Shown here: in pieces, positions 42,210-54,944 of the stretch
Layout of the letters: each line of letters begins with the position of its first letter
Numbering within the stretch: position 1 is the first letter of the stretch
Origin: Nannocystis sp.
Lineage (GTDB): Bacteria > Myxococcota_A > Polyangia > Nannocystales > Nannocystaceae
DNA: 64,000 bases
Direction: 5' to 3'
NCBI GenBank assembly: GCA_016712315.1
Contig: JADJRG010000013.1
Coordinates: forward strand, 1,710,001 to 1,774,000
The notes under the pieces: model-generated
The model's input: the letters and a program-made list of their open reading frames with translations, nothing else
The model's database searches: none
Told to the model about the DNA's origin: nothing
Translations under genes and position numbers: made by a program

Positions 42210-43571
42210 TTACTTGGCGGCGGGCTTGGCGGGCACCGAGATGACCTCGGCGCGCGGTTTGCTGAGCCAGGTGGCGGCGGCCGCTTGGACGCTCGCGGGG
42301 GTGATCGCGCGGAGGCGCTGGAGGTAGGTGTCGGTGTAGCCGGGGTCGCCGGTGTAGTGGTTGAAGGACTGGAGGCGCTCGACGCGGGCCATCAGCTCCT
42401 CGAGGCTCCAGACGAAGCCGGACTCGCTGCTGAGCAGGACTCGCTTGTGCTCGGCGGCGGTGATCGGCTCGCGGGTGAGTCGCTCGACCTCGGCGCGGAT
42501 GATCGCCTCGACCTCCTCGACGGTGGCCTTGGGCTTGAGGTCGACGCTGACGTGGAACTCCCCGGAGAAGCCGGAGCCGTACTGGTAGGCGCTGACGCCC
42601 TGCGCGAGCTCCTTCTCGACGACGAGGATCTTGCTGAGGCGGCCCCAACTGTCGGCGCTGAGCACCTCGGCGACGACGTCGAGCTCGAGGTCGCCTTCGC
42701 CGAGGTTCTTGGGGCTGTGCCAGACGTAGTGGACGCGGGTGAGGCGGGCGAAGGGGTCGTCGATCTGCTTGCGCACGGTCGCGGCGAGCGGCGGGGCGAC
42801 GACGGGCTTGACCTCCGGCCGCGGCAGCGCGGGGAAGGTGCCGAACCACTTGTCGACGGCGGCCTTCGTGGCGGCGAGATCGATGTCGCCGGCGATCGCG
42901 AGGGTGGCGTTGCTAGGCACGTACCACTTCTGAAAAAAGTCGCGGACGTCGGCCAGCTTGGCGGCCTCGAGGTCCTCGTGCCGGCCGATGGTGAGGTAAC
43001 GGTACGGGTGCCCCTCCGGGTAGAGGAGCTCGGCGATGACGAAGCGCTCGCGCCCGTAGGGGACGTTGTCGTAGCGCTGGCGCCGCTCGTTGCGGACGAC
43101 CTCCTGCTGGTTCTCGAGGCTCTTCTGGTTGAGCAGGGGGAGGAGGTAGCCCATGCGGTCGCTCTCGAGCCAGAGGGCGGTCTCGAGGTGGTGGCTGGGC
43201 ACGATCTCAAAATAATTGGTGCGGTCGGGGTTGGTGGTGCCGTTGACGCCCGTGCCGCCGATCTCGCGCAGGACGTTGAAGTGCACGTCCTCGCCGATGT
43301 GCTTGGCGCCCTGGAACATCATGTGCTCGAAGAGGTGGGCGAAGCCGCTGCGGCCAGGGACCTCGTCGCCGCTGCCGACGTGGTACCAGACGTTGACGGC
43401 GACCTGCGGGGCGGAGCGGTCCTGGTGGAGGATCACCTCGAGGCCGTTGGCGAGCTTGTATCGCTCGAACTCGATGTTCACGGCGGCCGCGGGCTCTGCC
43501 GCGCTCGCAGCGGCGGCGCAGAGCAGCGCCGCGCCGAGCGCGAGGGGCACGATGAGTTTGTGCTTGGACAT
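42210..43571 (-). CDS. M16-family zinc peptidase, active subunit
   Basis: 453 residues with a Sec signal peptide (LIVPLALGAALLCAAAASAAEP). The zinc-binding HLFEH (H79, E82, H83) lies in SGFAHLFEHMMFQG, followed by the third-ligand region ENQQEVVRNERRQRYDN. Both M16 halves are present. Predicted periplasmic metallopeptidase that works with the adjacent inactive subunit. A GACTAT-like box ends 7 bp before ATG 43571. Confidence 0.92.
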   Translation of the reverse strand: MSKHKLIVPLALGAALLCAAAASAAEPAAAVNIEFERYKLANGLEVILHQDRSAPQVAVNVWYHVGSGDEVPGRSGFAHLFEHMMFQGAKHIGEDVHFNVLREIGGTGVNGTTNPDRTNYFEIVPSHHLETALWLESDRMGYLLPLLNQKSLENQQEVVRNERRQRYDNVPYGRERFVIAELLYPEGHPYRYLTIGRHEDLEAAKLADVRDFFQKWYVPSNATLAIAGDIDLAATKAAVDKWFGTFPALPRPEVKPVVAPPLAATVRKQIDDPFARLTRVHYVWHSPKNLGEGDLELDVVAEVLSADSWGRLSKILVVEKELAQGVSAYQYGSGFSGEFHVSVDLKPKATVEEVEAIIRAEVERLTREPITAAEHKRVLLSSESGFVWSLEELMARVERLQSFNHYTGDPGYTDTYLQRLRAITPASVQAAAATWLSKPRAEVISVPAKPAAK

Positions 43572-43578
43572 CGCGGCG

Positions 43579-43584
43579 ATAGTC
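43579..43584 (-). promoter_or_regulatory. -10-like box GACTAT, leaderless spacing
   Basis: Minus strand, ends 7 bp before ATG 43571 of the active M16 peptidase gene. Confidence 0.3.
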
Positions 43585-43685
43585 GCGCATGGGGCAAAAA
43601 CCTGCAAGGCGCGGGGCGCCTCGCCGCTGTCGCGAGCTGGTGTCATCGACGCAGCAGACGCTGGCAGCGCCGCGATCAGGCGCAG

Positions 43686-45158
43686 CTAGCTGGCCGGCGG
43701 GCCGCCCCGCTGGTGGACGCGGTAGACGAGCGAGGGCGCCTGTTGCCCCTTGAGGGCGAGCTCTCGCGGCTCGATGTTGTGGCGGCGCGCGTCGATCTCT
43801 TCGCGGACGCGACTGGCCTCAAGGACAGGTTCACTAAGGTAGATATCACCGCCGTCGGCGAGCGCCTGGAGGGCCGCGGCGTGGTTGACAGACTGGCCGA
43901 AGTAGTCGTAGCGGCCGTCGCTGTTGACGACCAGGGCGGGGCCGTGGTGGACCCCGGCCTTGAGGCCAGGGAGGCCCGAGGCGGACCAGGGGCTCCAGGC
44001 CTCCTGCATGTCGAGGGCGGCGGCGACGGCGTCGCGAGGGTCGGCGAAGACGGCCATGACGGCGTCGCCCATGGTCTTGACGACGGCGCCGCCGCGCGCT
44101 CGCACGATCCCCTGGAGCAGCGCGAAGTGCTCGCGGACGACGTAATAAGCGTCGAAGTCGCCGCGGTCGAGGTAGAAGCGGGTGGAGCCGCGGAGGTCGG
44201 TGAAGAGCAGGGTGAGGCGCTGGATCTGGAGGCGCAGCTCGGGCAGGCTGGCGCTCGCGCCGAAGAGCTCGACGAAGCGCTGATGGGTGAGCAGGTCGCG
44301 AGCAGAGAGGTAGGGGTCGACCGTGGGCGGGTGCTCGCGGTAGAGGGCGGCGACGCGCTCCCAGTCGACGCAGCGGAGGATCACGCCGATCTTGCGGTCG
44401 CGTTGGTTCTCGAGGTGGAGGGTGAGCTGGCCGGGCGCGGCGTGCTGATGGGGCGGGTCGATCCCGACAGCGGAGAGGTGGAGCGCGGCCTCGCGAGGGC
44501 CGTCGCCGCGGTGATCAGCCTCGATCTGGGCGACGAGGTGGGCGTCCAAGGCGAGGACTTGGAGGGAGCGTCCTTCAAGGAGCTCCAGGCGCACGGTCGC
44601 CCGCTCGCCAGGCGCGAGGGCGAGGAAGCCGCGTAGCCCGGCCGCGAGGGCCGACGCGACCGGCTCGGAGAAGTGGAGGTGCGGTGAAAAATAGCGGCGT
44701 CGGTAGGCCTGGAGGTCGACGTAGGGGTCCGGGCGGACGTGGCCGAGGGCGGCGCTGAGGCGGAAGATGACCTCGACGCGATCATCAAGATCGGCGGGGC
44801 GCTCGCGGCGACAGACGGTGCAAAAATAAGCGCCCGAGACGACCTGGTCGAGCACGCCGTAGTCGTACTCGGCGGCGCCGCAGCCGAGGCAGAAGACTTG
44901 GTAGCTGATCTCCAATAGACCCGCGCGGGCGGCGATGACGCAGAGGTCGACGGCGAGGCGGCGCGTGAGCCCGAGCCGCTCGGCGAGCTGGTATGGGGCG
45001 ATTCGATCTCGATCGTACGGATCGAGCCCGTGCAGGTGCTCACAGAGGCGCCGCAGCGTCGGCTGATCCGGGGCGGTGGACAGCCGCGCGGCGAGGTCAT
45101 AGAGGGCGCGCTCCATATGTACGATAACGGGTAGGTCTGGCGTGGGGCTGTCGGTCAT
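43686..45158 (-). CDS. Class III adenylate/guanylate cyclase with zinc-ribbon-like N-terminal module
   Basis: 490 residues, soluble. The N-terminal half (about 1-320) resembles DUF5939, found before cyclase domains, and holds a CLGC...CTVC pair (about residues 90-120) able to bind zinc. The C-terminal about 165 residues are the cyclase: LTLLFTDLRGSTRFYLDRGD (first metal Asp), VVKTMGDAVMAVFADP (second metal Asp), and YDYFGQSVNHAAALQAL with the Asn for catalysis. Product cAMP or cGMP not settled. It could supply the ligand for the cNMP-fused MscS channel at 19 kb (inference). Confidence 0.9.
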   Translation of the reverse strand: MTDSPTPDLPVIVHMERALYDLAARLSTAPDQPTLRRLCEHLHGLDPYDRDRIAPYQLAERLGLTRRLAVDLCVIAARAGLLEISYQVFCLGCGAAEYDYGVLDQVVSGAYFCTVCRRERPADLDDRVEVIFRLSAALGHVRPDPYVDLQAYRRRYFSPHLHFSEPVASALAAGLRGFLALAPGERATVRLELLEGRSLQVLALDAHLVAQIEADHRGDGPREAALHLSAVGIDPPHQHAAPGQLTLHLENQRDRKIGVILRCVDWERVAALYREHPPTVDPYLSARDLLTHQRFVELFGASASLPELRLQIQRLTLLFTDLRGSTRFYLDRGDFDAYYVVREHFALLQGIVRARGGAVVKTMGDAVMAVFADPRDAVAAALDMQEAWSPWSASGLPGLKAGVHHGPALVVNSDGRYDYFGQSVNHAAALQALADGGDIYLSEPVLEASRVREEIDARRHNIEPRELALKGQQAPSLVYRVHQRGGPPAS

Positions 45159-45293
45159 CGTCGCTCGCCTGGACCCACAGGTTAGCCGATGAAGGGGCTG
45201 AAGCGCGGGGCCGTGACGCGACTGTCCTTTCGTGCATGTATGAAGCGGCGTCGGTTCGGCGCTCGGCCTCGCAGACTCCGCGGCTCTCTGGGG

Positions 45294-47885
<2,592 letters not shown>

Positions 47886-47892
47886 CGCCGGT

Positions 47893-47898
47893 ATGGTA
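47893..47898 (-). promoter_or_regulatory. -10 box TACCAT, leaderless spacing
   Basis: Minus strand, ends 7 bp before ATG 47885. Same hexamer and spacing as at 32757-32762. Confidence 0.4.
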
Positions 47899-48108
47899 AC
47901 GCGGGGGCGTGAGCGGGGGCGCGCCGCGCCGCGTCGTCGCCGTGCGCGAGGCGTGATCACGCGCCCCGGCGGGCCGCGGCGCGCGCGAACCCGGTGAGCG
48001 TGAGCTCGTGGATCGGTGTGATGGGGGCGCGCGTGGTCGTGGTGTCATGGTCTTAACTCCGACGATTATGATGGGCGGCGCTGATCCGCGCGGGCGAGGA
48101 GGGCCGGC

Positions 48109-48453
48109 TCAGGAGGCGTCGCCGAGGTCGTCCGGGCCCGAGGTCGGTCCTTTGGGGCAGATCGGATCGAGGGCGCGGCAGGGGTGGGGATCGCTGGTGT
48201 CGGCGATGGTGGTGACGGTGGTGGAGCCGCCGCTGGACGAGGAGCTGGCGCCGCTGGTGGCGCCGAGGGTCGCGCCGCCGCTGTCGACGTGACCGGCGGC
48301 GGTGGTGGCGTCGGTGGTGGCGTCGTCGGTCGTCGATGCGGCGTCGGTGTCAGTGCCGCCGTCGTCGTCGTCACAGGCGGTGAGGGCGGCGCAGAGGGCG
48401 AAGGCGAGGGTGAAGGAGCGGGCTCGGGCGGCGGTGAGGGGGCGGCGTGGCAT
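48109..48453 (-). CDS. Small Ser/Thr/Asp-rich lipoprotein
   Basis: 114 residues: a signal peptide ending in lipobox ALTAC, then DDDDGGTDTDAASTTDDATTD, a Ser/Gly stretch and a short end with two Cys (PHPCRALDPICPKG). It consists almost only of the linker seen in larger lipoproteins here, without a globular domain. It is either a genuine short lipoprotein or a truncated relative. No function proposed. Confidence 0.65.
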   Translation of the reverse strand: MPRRPLTAARARSFTLAFALCAALTACDDDDGGTDTDAASTTDDATTDATTAAGHVDSGGATLGATSGASSSSSGGSTTVTTIADTSDPHPCRALDPICPKGPTSGPDDLGDAS

Positions 48454-48652
48454 AGAAAGCTGTCCTTTGGGATAGGTTCGAGGGCGCGTCGGCGCGACCC
48501 CTACGCCTCGCGGAGACGTCGAGGAGGGACCCAGGGCTCGACTTGCGCGGCGCGCGAACCGAGGGGCTCAGGCGGCCGCACACGGGGGCGCGGGGGGGTC
48601 GCTCACTTCGACGCTCGCCGGGGTGCGGTGGTTTCGTGCGGCCCTTGAAAGA

Positions 48653-48696
48653 AGATCGGGCGGATCGGGGCGTAGGGGCCACGATTCGCCCGATCT
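48653..48696 (-). terminator. Rho-independent terminator downstream of the toroid-protein gene
   Basis: AGATCGGGCG (48653-48662) pairs with CGCCCGATCT (48687-48696); the stem extends inward through a G-T wobble and ATCG/CGAT to about 15 bp with a 14-nt loop. On the minus strand TCTTTC follows. Within the 283-bp gap 48454-48736, otherwise without features. Confidence 0.7.
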
Positions 48697-48736
48697 GTGG
48701 GGCTTGGTAGCTTCGGCGGCGGGGTGAGCTTTGGGC

Positions 48737-50434
48737 TCAGGCGTCGGCCTTGGCGGCGCGGGCGCGGACGATCCGCGGGGGGAGATCGACGACGCGGGCG
48801 TCGTTGAGGGCGGGCACGTGGTCGCGCTGATCGACCCACGGGAGGAGCACGGACTCCTGAAAGGTGTTGGAGTTGGCGACGTAGATCGAGGTCGCGTCGC
48901 TGCCGACGAGCATGCGCTCGAAGCGATCGGCGACGCGGCTGGCGTCGACGCGGTCGTGGAGCTCGATGGTGTCTTCGGTGAAGACGAGGTGGCGGGTGAA
49001 GCTGACGTCCGCGCGCGGCTTGCCGGTGATGAGCACCTTCTGCAGGGCGCTGCGCACGAGGTTGGCGCTGTAGCGGCCGACGCTGAGGTTCATCGTGCGA
49101 AAGGCGATCTGCTTGACGGGGGAGGAGAGCTGGTGCTTTCGCCTCGACATCGGGCCGGTGACGCTGACGCGGCCCTGGCTGAGGGCTTCGACGTCGATCT
49201 GGTGGGCGTCGTCGACCATGTGGCTGACGAGGGTGGCGCCGGACTCGGCGCGCAGCATCACGCCAGTGTCACTATAGAGGGGGCCCTGATCGTCGAAGAC
49301 CTTGAGCACGCCGCCCTTGGCGAGCGAGGCGACGGCGTAGTACGCGGGGGTCTTTTTGATGAAGAGCTTGGCGCCGGCGAAGTAGCGCTGGAAGGCGGCG
49401 GGGCGGGCCTGCTCGAGGGTGGGGCGGGGGGCGCCGTCGTGGTCCAGCCAGGCGTGGATCCAGTCGTAGACGTAGTGGGCGCACATGCGGTTGTCGTCGT
49501 TGAAGTAGCGGCGACGCTCCGGTAAGGCGCGTTGGAGGTAGGTCTCGGCGATCTGGCCGGCGGCGGGGCAATGAGGGGACATGACCTCAAAGCCGTGCGG
49601 GTAGAAGTGATAGGTGTTTCGTGAGCCGTACTCGCCGCCGTAGGAGCCGTCGGGGTGCATAAAATAGGCGGCGAACTCGACGGCGCGGCGGAGGGGGCCC
49701 AGCAGCTCAGGGTCCTTTGATTTTTGATAGAGCTTGGCGAGGAAGGCGATCGTGCAGGTGTGATAGCCGGGGTCGGCTCCCTCGTACTCCTGGAACCACC
49801 CCTCCTCGTGCTGCCACGAGAGGCATAATTTGCAAAAATCGTCGGAGGCGCGGCGGTAGGCGTCGTCGCCGGTGATCTGGTAGATGTTGTACAAGGCGAG
49901 CGCGGCGAAGGCCTGGTGGTTGGCGAGCTGGCCGGTCTCGTTGTGGGTGCGCAGCCAGTCGCCGCGCAGGCGGAAGAAGTCGACCAGGTCGGGGCGTTGG
50001 AGGCCGAGCTCCATATACGCCTCGGTCATCGCGTAGGTGGAGAAGACGAGGGCGCCGAGGGCGCGCTCGAAGGGGAAGTAGTCGTCGCACGAGCCGTCCG
50101 CGTGCGAGCTGGCGCGCGCGTACTCGATGCCGGCGACCGCCAGCTCGCGCAGGCGCTCGAGACCATAGTAGGGGTTGTTGGGGAGGTTATGACGATAGAG
50201 CAGGGCGAGCGGGAGCACGAACTCCTGGCTCATGCCGCAAGGAAAGTCGACGGTGCGGTAGTGCCAAAATTCGCGGTCGAAGCAGCCGTAGGTGGGCGAG
50301 AGGGGGTTCTTGTCGACCATCAAGAGGATCCGCGGGAGGGCGCGGATCGCCTCGAAGGCGTACCAGTCGCGGTGGCCGGCGGGCGGCTGCGGGAAGCGGG
50401 GCTCGGGCGCGGAGGCGGCGTGGGCGAAGGACAT
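48737..50434 (-). CDS. Alpha/alpha-toroid protein, heparinase II/III-like, in glycan locus
   Basis: 565 residues, no signal peptide. The first about 390 residues are a helical toroid of repeated hairpins (YAFEAIRALPRILLMVDKNPLSPTYGCFDREFWHYRTVDFPCGMSQEFVLPLALLY, NHQAFAALALYNIYQIT), the rest a beta-sandwich-like part (VLKVFDDQGPLYSDTGVMLRA, SFTRHLVFTEDTIELHD). This resembles the heparinase II/III-like proteins of surface-polysaccharide clusters. Whether it cleaves glycans is unknown. It is last in a three-gene run with the methyltransferase and GT2, with AGGAG before its ATG. Confidence 0.78.
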   Translation of the reverse strand: MSFAHAASAPEPRFPQPPAGHRDWYAFEAIRALPRILLMVDKNPLSPTYGCFDREFWHYRTVDFPCGMSQEFVLPLALLYRHNLPNNPYYGLERLRELAVAGIEYARASSHADGSCDDYFPFERALGALVFSTYAMTEAYMELGLQRPDLVDFFRLRGDWLRTHNETGQLANHQAFAALALYNIYQITGDDAYRRASDDFCKLCLSWQHEEGWFQEYEGADPGYHTCTIAFLAKLYQKSKDPELLGPLRRAVEFAAYFMHPDGSYGGEYGSRNTYHFYPHGFEVMSPHCPAAGQIAETYLQRALPERRRYFNDDNRMCAHYVYDWIHAWLDHDGAPRPTLEQARPAAFQRYFAGAKLFIKKTPAYYAVASLAKGGVLKVFDDQGPLYSDTGVMLRAESGATLVSHMVDDAHQIDVEALSQGRVSVTGPMSRRKHQLSSPVKQIAFRTMNLSVGRYSANLVRSALQKVLITGKPRADVSFTRHLVFTEDTIELHDRVDASRVADRFERMLVGSDATSIYVANSNTFQESVLLPWVDQRDHVPALNDARVVDLPPRIVRARAAKADA

Positions 50435-50461
50435 GACTCGCTCCTGGGGCGGCGGAGGCGC

Positions 50462-51216
50462 TCAGCGCGGGCGCTGGGCGATGATCACTTGGTTGACGAA
50501 GGCGAAGTTAAAGACCCGCAGGCGGGCGATGAGGCGGTCGATCCGGAGCGAGCGCGCGGGGTCGACGGGGATCTTTGCGTACGGCAGGACGCCGACGGGG
50601 GCCCACATAAAGGGCTGATAGACGATGTCGATGAACCCCGCGGCGCGGGCGAGGCGGGTCATCGCGGCGCCGTCGAGCTCTTGCTCGTGGGCGTCGCCTT
50701 GACCATGCCGAGGCGGCCCGCGACGTCGTCCCAGAAGGGGTTGGGGCACGTGGCGACGAGCACGCCGCCGGGGCGCAAGGCGCGGTAGGCCTCGCGCAGG
50801 GCGAGCTCGGGGTCGGGCAGGTGCTCGAGCACGGCGAGGGCGGTGCAGAGGTCATAACCCCCGGCGGCGATCTGCGGGGGGAGGGCGGCGACGTCGCCCT
50901 TATAAAGGACGACGCCGTCGGGCATCGGCGGGGCAGCGGCGAGCAGGGCGTCGGCGAGCTCGACGCCGTGGTAGCGGCCTGGGGCGCCGAGCAGGCGGCG
51001 GATCTCGAGCAAGGTGCGCCCCTCGGCGGCGCCCAGCTCGAGGACGTTATAAAAAGGTTGGCGGCCGCGGCGGGCGAGGAACGCGTCGACGGCGAGGCGG
51101 GCGCGGACTTGATAGCGGAACTTGAGGTGCGGGGCGCGCTCGCGGCCGAGCGCGTAGTCAGCGTCCATGACGCCCGCTGGGTCGCTTTTTTCGTGGGTGT
51201 GGGCGGAGTCGCTCAT
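50462..51216 (-). pseudogene. Class I SAM methyltransferase, frameshifted near its C-terminus
   Basis: Frame one (51216 to about 50697) has motif I VLELGAAEGRTLLEIRRLLG, motif II-like VVLYKGDVAAL and TALAVLEHLPDPELALREAYRALRPGGVLVATCPNPFWDD. It then runs into GMVKATPTSKSS and stops at 50659. The +1 frame continues GDAHEQELDGAAMTRLARAAGF and ends QVIIAQRPR at 50462. One added base in the AAGGCG run (about 50697) gives a single 251-residue protein. Sequencing error or a real mutation cannot be told apart here. Probably modifies a sugar of the glycan made by the neighbouring GT2. Confidence 0.85.
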
Positions 51217-51235
51217 GGTCGTCTCTTTGAATCGG

Positions 51236-52186
51236 TCAAGGGATACGGCGGTTGAGCATGTCAGCGAGCATGCCGAGGGCGAGGGTCTGGAAGCCGGTGA
51301 CGAAGAGCAGGACGGTGGTGACGTCCATGACCCGGCCGGTGATCGTGTAGCTGCTGATCGCGACGACGACGGCGCCGAGCATAAAGAGCAGCGCGACGGG
51401 CAAGAACACCCGCAGCGGGTCGAAGTACATGATCGTTCGGATGATCAACTTCAAAAAATTGAGGGTGTCGTGGATCGGCCGGATCTTGGACTTGCCCGAC
51501 CGCTTTAAGTAGCGGATCGGCAGGTACTTGACGTGAAAGCCGGCGGAGAACATCGCGAGGGTGATCGTCGTCGTGTACGAGAAGCGATCGGGGAGGATGT
51601 TCTCGAAGCGGGCGGCGAGGTCGCGGCGGAAGACGCGCAGGCCGCTGTTGAGGTCGGGGATCGACTGGCGGCTGAGGTACGAGGCGAGCACGCGCAGGAC
51701 GTACTTGGGCGGGCGGCGCAGCCAGGGGATCGCCGCGCCCGCGCCGACGCGGGCGCCGACGACCATCTCGTGGCGGCCGCGCTCGGCGAGGAGCTCGATA
51801 ATATGTTCGTTGGGATAGGTGCCGTCGGCGTCGGTGATCAGGATCCAGGGGTGGCGCGCGTGCAGGACGCCGGTCTTGATCGCCGCGCCGTAGCCGCGGT
51901 TGTGCGGGTGCGAGATCAAGCGCAGCCGATCGCTGACGTAGGGCCGCAAGACCTCGGCGGTGCGGTCGCGTGAGCCGTCGTCGACGACGATGATCTCGTA
52001 GGCGATCGCGGGGTCGAGCTGGCGATCGAGGGTGGCGAGCAGCTCGTCGAGCACCGGGCCGGCGCCGCGCTCCTCATTATAGGTGGGGATGACGATGGTG
52101 ACGCCGGCGTGGGGATCCATGACCGGGTCGTGCAGAGAGGATGTCGGCGGTGACGGCGGCGCCGCGTCTTCGGTCGTGTGCGTCAT
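51236..52186 (-). CDS. Glycosyltransferase family 2, DPM-like, with two C-terminal membrane helices
   Basis: 316 residues from ATG 52186 (52222 is a longer alternative). GT-A domain: VTIVIPTYNEE, VVDDGSRDRT, HPHNRGYGAAIKTGVLHARHPWILITDADGTYP (DxD-like DAD) and the GLRVFRRD region. Two membrane helices at the end (VFLPVALLFMLGAVVVAISS; TTVLLFVTGFQTLALGML) match polyisoprenyl-phosphate glycosyltransferases. First gene of the minus-strand run toward the methyltransferase (19 bp apart). Confidence 0.92.
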   Translation of the reverse strand: MTHTTEDAAPPSPPTSSLHDPVMDPHAGVTIVIPTYNEERGAGPVLDELLATLDRQLDPAIAYEIIVVDDGSRDRTAEVLRPYVSDRLRLISHPHNRGYGAAIKTGVLHARHPWILITDADGTYPNEHIIELLAERGRHEMVVGARVGAGAAIPWLRRPPKYVLRVLASYLSRQSIPDLNSGLRVFRRDLAARFENILPDRFSYTTTITLAMFSAGFHVKYLPIRYLKRSGKSKIRPIHDTLNFLKLIIRTIMYFDPLRVFLPVALLFMLGAVVVAISSYTITGRVMDVTTVLLFVTGFQTLALGMLADMLNRRIP

Positions 52187-52262
52187 GCGAGCTCGCGGCC
52201 GGAGAAATACCACGCTTGCCACCGCGGTCGTGAGCGGCGATCCTCCCGCCCGCCTCGACCCG

Positions 52263-54882
52263 ATGTCCGCGAACGAACCGCAAGCGGCAGATCCGCGCGG
52301 CCGAAGGGCCTGGGCGCTCGCGTACGCGGCGGCGCTGCTGTTCGCGGCGTGGCTGATGTGGCCGACGCCGCTCGGTGAGATGCCGCTCTCCGCGGACCAC
52401 CCGGTGCACCTGGCGCGGGGTTGGCTGCTGCTCGAGCAGCTCAGCCACGGGCACCTCGCCGGCTGGACGCCCCGCTGGTACTTCGGCTTCCCGGTGGGCG
52501 AGCTCTACCCGCCGATCGGCGACCTGCTGCTGGCGGCGATCTATACGCTCGGGCTGGGCGCGCTGCGCCTCGACCAGGCGTACGCGCTGCTCTTCAGCGG
52601 GGTCTTTATCGGCCAGGGGCTGCTGGTCGTGCACGTCGCGCGGCTGCTCGGCGCGGGGCCGCTGGCTGCGGCGATCGCGGGGGTGCTCTACCTGGCGGAC
52701 CCCGGGAGCGTGCGCGAGGGCGGCTGGCGTTATGGGGTCTTTTATGGGGTGTGGCTGCAACCTGTGGCGGTCGCGCTGGTGTGGTGGGGCTTCGCGCGGT
52801 TGGCCGCGAGCTGGCGAGGCGGACAGGCGACCGCGCTGCGGACGCGCTCGCTCGCGCCGTCGGCGTTGATCTTCGCGCTGGCGCTGCTGTCGCACCCGAT
52901 CGCGGTGCCGATGCTCGGGATCGGCGCTCCGCTGCTGGCGCTGATCATCGGCCTGAAGCGGCCGCTGGGGGCCGGGCGGGCGCTGGTCGGGGTCGGCGCG
53001 GCGCTGGCGGTCGGCGGGCTGCTGGCCGCGTGGTGGGTGCTTCCGCTGTACACGCACCGCCACTGGATGAGCTCGTATGGGGAGATCTACGGGACCCTCG
53101 CGGGGACCTTCGACGCGCTGGCGCAGGGTCAGTGGGCGCGCAAGATGTCGCCGTTCACCGGCGTCGCGATCGGGCTCGGCCTGATCGTCGCGCTGGCGGC
53201 GCGGCGCGGGCGCTCGCTCCAATTTATGGTCGCCTTCGCGCTCGCGCTCTACTTGATGCACATCGGCGAGATCTTCTCGCTGCTGCGCCTCGACTGGCTG
53301 AGCGAGGGGCTGCTGTCGCTGCAGTTCCAGCGCTTCGTGATCTGCGCGAAGCCAGGGCTCTTCATCGCGGCGGGGCTCGGGGCGGCGCTGCCGCTGGCGC
53401 TGCGAGGGCGGGGGCGCGTCGGCTCGCCGCTGCGGTGGAGCTGCACGGGGCTGGCGATCGCGGGGACCGCGACGAGCCTCTTCCTCCTCGCGACCGCGGT
53501 GAGCGAGGCGATCCTCAAGCACGGCGTCGGTGACCTGCGCACCGAGCAGCGTCGCGCGAAGGACCCGGCCTTCGACGACGGCCTGGCGGCGCTGGGGCGG
53601 TGGACGCAGCGGCAGTGGGCGGAGCGCGAGGGGTTCTTTCGGGTGGCCTATAAGGCAGGTCGACATGACCACTCGTTCATCGACGCGACCGTGCGCTCGG
53701 GCGCGCCGTTCTTCAAGATCGGCTTCACGCCGGGCGAGGTGTTCGTCCACAAGCCCGAGGCAGCGTCGCCGCAGATGCTCGATCGGCTGCGGGTGCGCTA
53801 CATCGCGAGCGTCGGCGAGTGGCGCCCGCAGGGGTCGCTGGAGCAGGTGGCGAGCTTCGGGCCGATCCGGGTGTGGGAGCGGCCGGTGGTCCACGAGGCG
53901 GCGGCGCTCGAGGGGCCTGGGACGCTGACGGTGCTAGAAGAAGACTACGCGCGGGGGGTGCTGCGGGTGCGCGTGGAGGGGGCTGACGCGAGCTCGCGGG
54001 TGGTCTTCCACGTCGCGGGCTACCCGCGCTGGCAGCTGCTGCTGGGGGATGAGGAGCTCGAGTGGTTCGAGGTCCCCGCGGTCGGCGACGCGCCCCCAGC
54101 GACGCAGGCGGCCCGCAGGGCGCGTCGTTATCGTGAGGGCTCGCCGATGCCGCCCGACGGCTCAGAGCCGATGTTGATCGCGACCGAGGGCGGCGGCGAC
54201 GGCGAATACACGCTGCGCTACCGCTACTGGCTGCCGGTGGACAGCGCGGGGGCGATCTGTTTTGGGATCGGCGCGCTGCTGCTGGGGCTGAGCTGGCGCC
54301 GCGCGGGCGGACGGGTCGACAGGGCGCTGGAGGCGATCGGCCGGCGCCTGACGGGGCGGTGGTTGGTCGTGCTGGCGCTGACCTGCGGGCTGGCGCTGGC
54401 GGGCCGCTATGTCGAGGGCTATCGCCAAGAGTCGACGAGCGCGGTGGGGTGGTTCTACGCGCGGCGGGTCGGCGAGGGCGAGGCGGTCGAGCCAGGGGTG
54501 ATGAAGATGTCGCGCCTGCTCGGGCCGGCGGTGATGATGCGGGTGTTCCGCTCCGGTTACGCGTGGGTGACGTTCCCAGGGGTGGCGGTGCGCACCGGTG
54601 AGGAGGGCGAGCGCCTGCCGATCACCGGCTGGTACGCGGGCTCGGACGGGTCGATCAATCGGGGGCTGGCGGCCTCGGAAATTGACGATGAAGGCGGCGA
54701 TCCGGCCCGCTGGGAGCGAGGGGCCGTGGGTGGAGGCGCTGCTGCTGCGCCCGCGCGCGCGACACGGCAAACAGCCGCTGGAGATCCCGACCGATCTCGT
54801 GCCCGAGGGCCCGGTGGACCTGTTGATCGTGCTCACCAGCCGCGCCGCGAAGGAGATCGACTTCGGCTTTAATCAGGATTAG
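52263..54882 (+). CDS. GT-C-like integral membrane protein (PTPS-related family), C-terminal frameshift
   Basis: About 870 residues. About ten N-terminal membrane helices with the motif SADHPVHLARGWLLL, GWTPRWYFGFPVGELYPPIGDLLL, as in the PF10131-type membrane proteins related to GT-C glycosyltransferases; then a large extracytoplasmic part (about 480-690), and two more helices. In the given frame the last about 60 residues (stop 54872) are Arg/Ala-rich, while frame +1 gives WVEALLLRPRARHGKQPLE ending FGFNQD at 54882. Removing one G near 54717 (GGGG run) joins them (872 residues). Probably exports or glycosylates a lipid-linked sugar (inference). Confidence 0.78.
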
Positions 54883-54927
54883 GGGCGCCCGCTGCGCCTC
54901 GCTGAGCCGCGGTGCGGGCCGTAGTGG

Positions 54928-54933
54928 TAGCCT
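54928..54933 (+). promoter_or_regulatory. -10-like box TAGCCT upstream of the GH1 gene
   Basis: Ends 11 bp before ATG 54945. Supports that start over the GTG at 54912. Confidence 0.3.
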
Positions 54934-54944
54934 GCGCGGGCCCC

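Noticed and set aside
48109..48453. Small lipoprotein as a frameshifted larger gene
   Set aside because: I found no continuation in other frames that resembles a domain.
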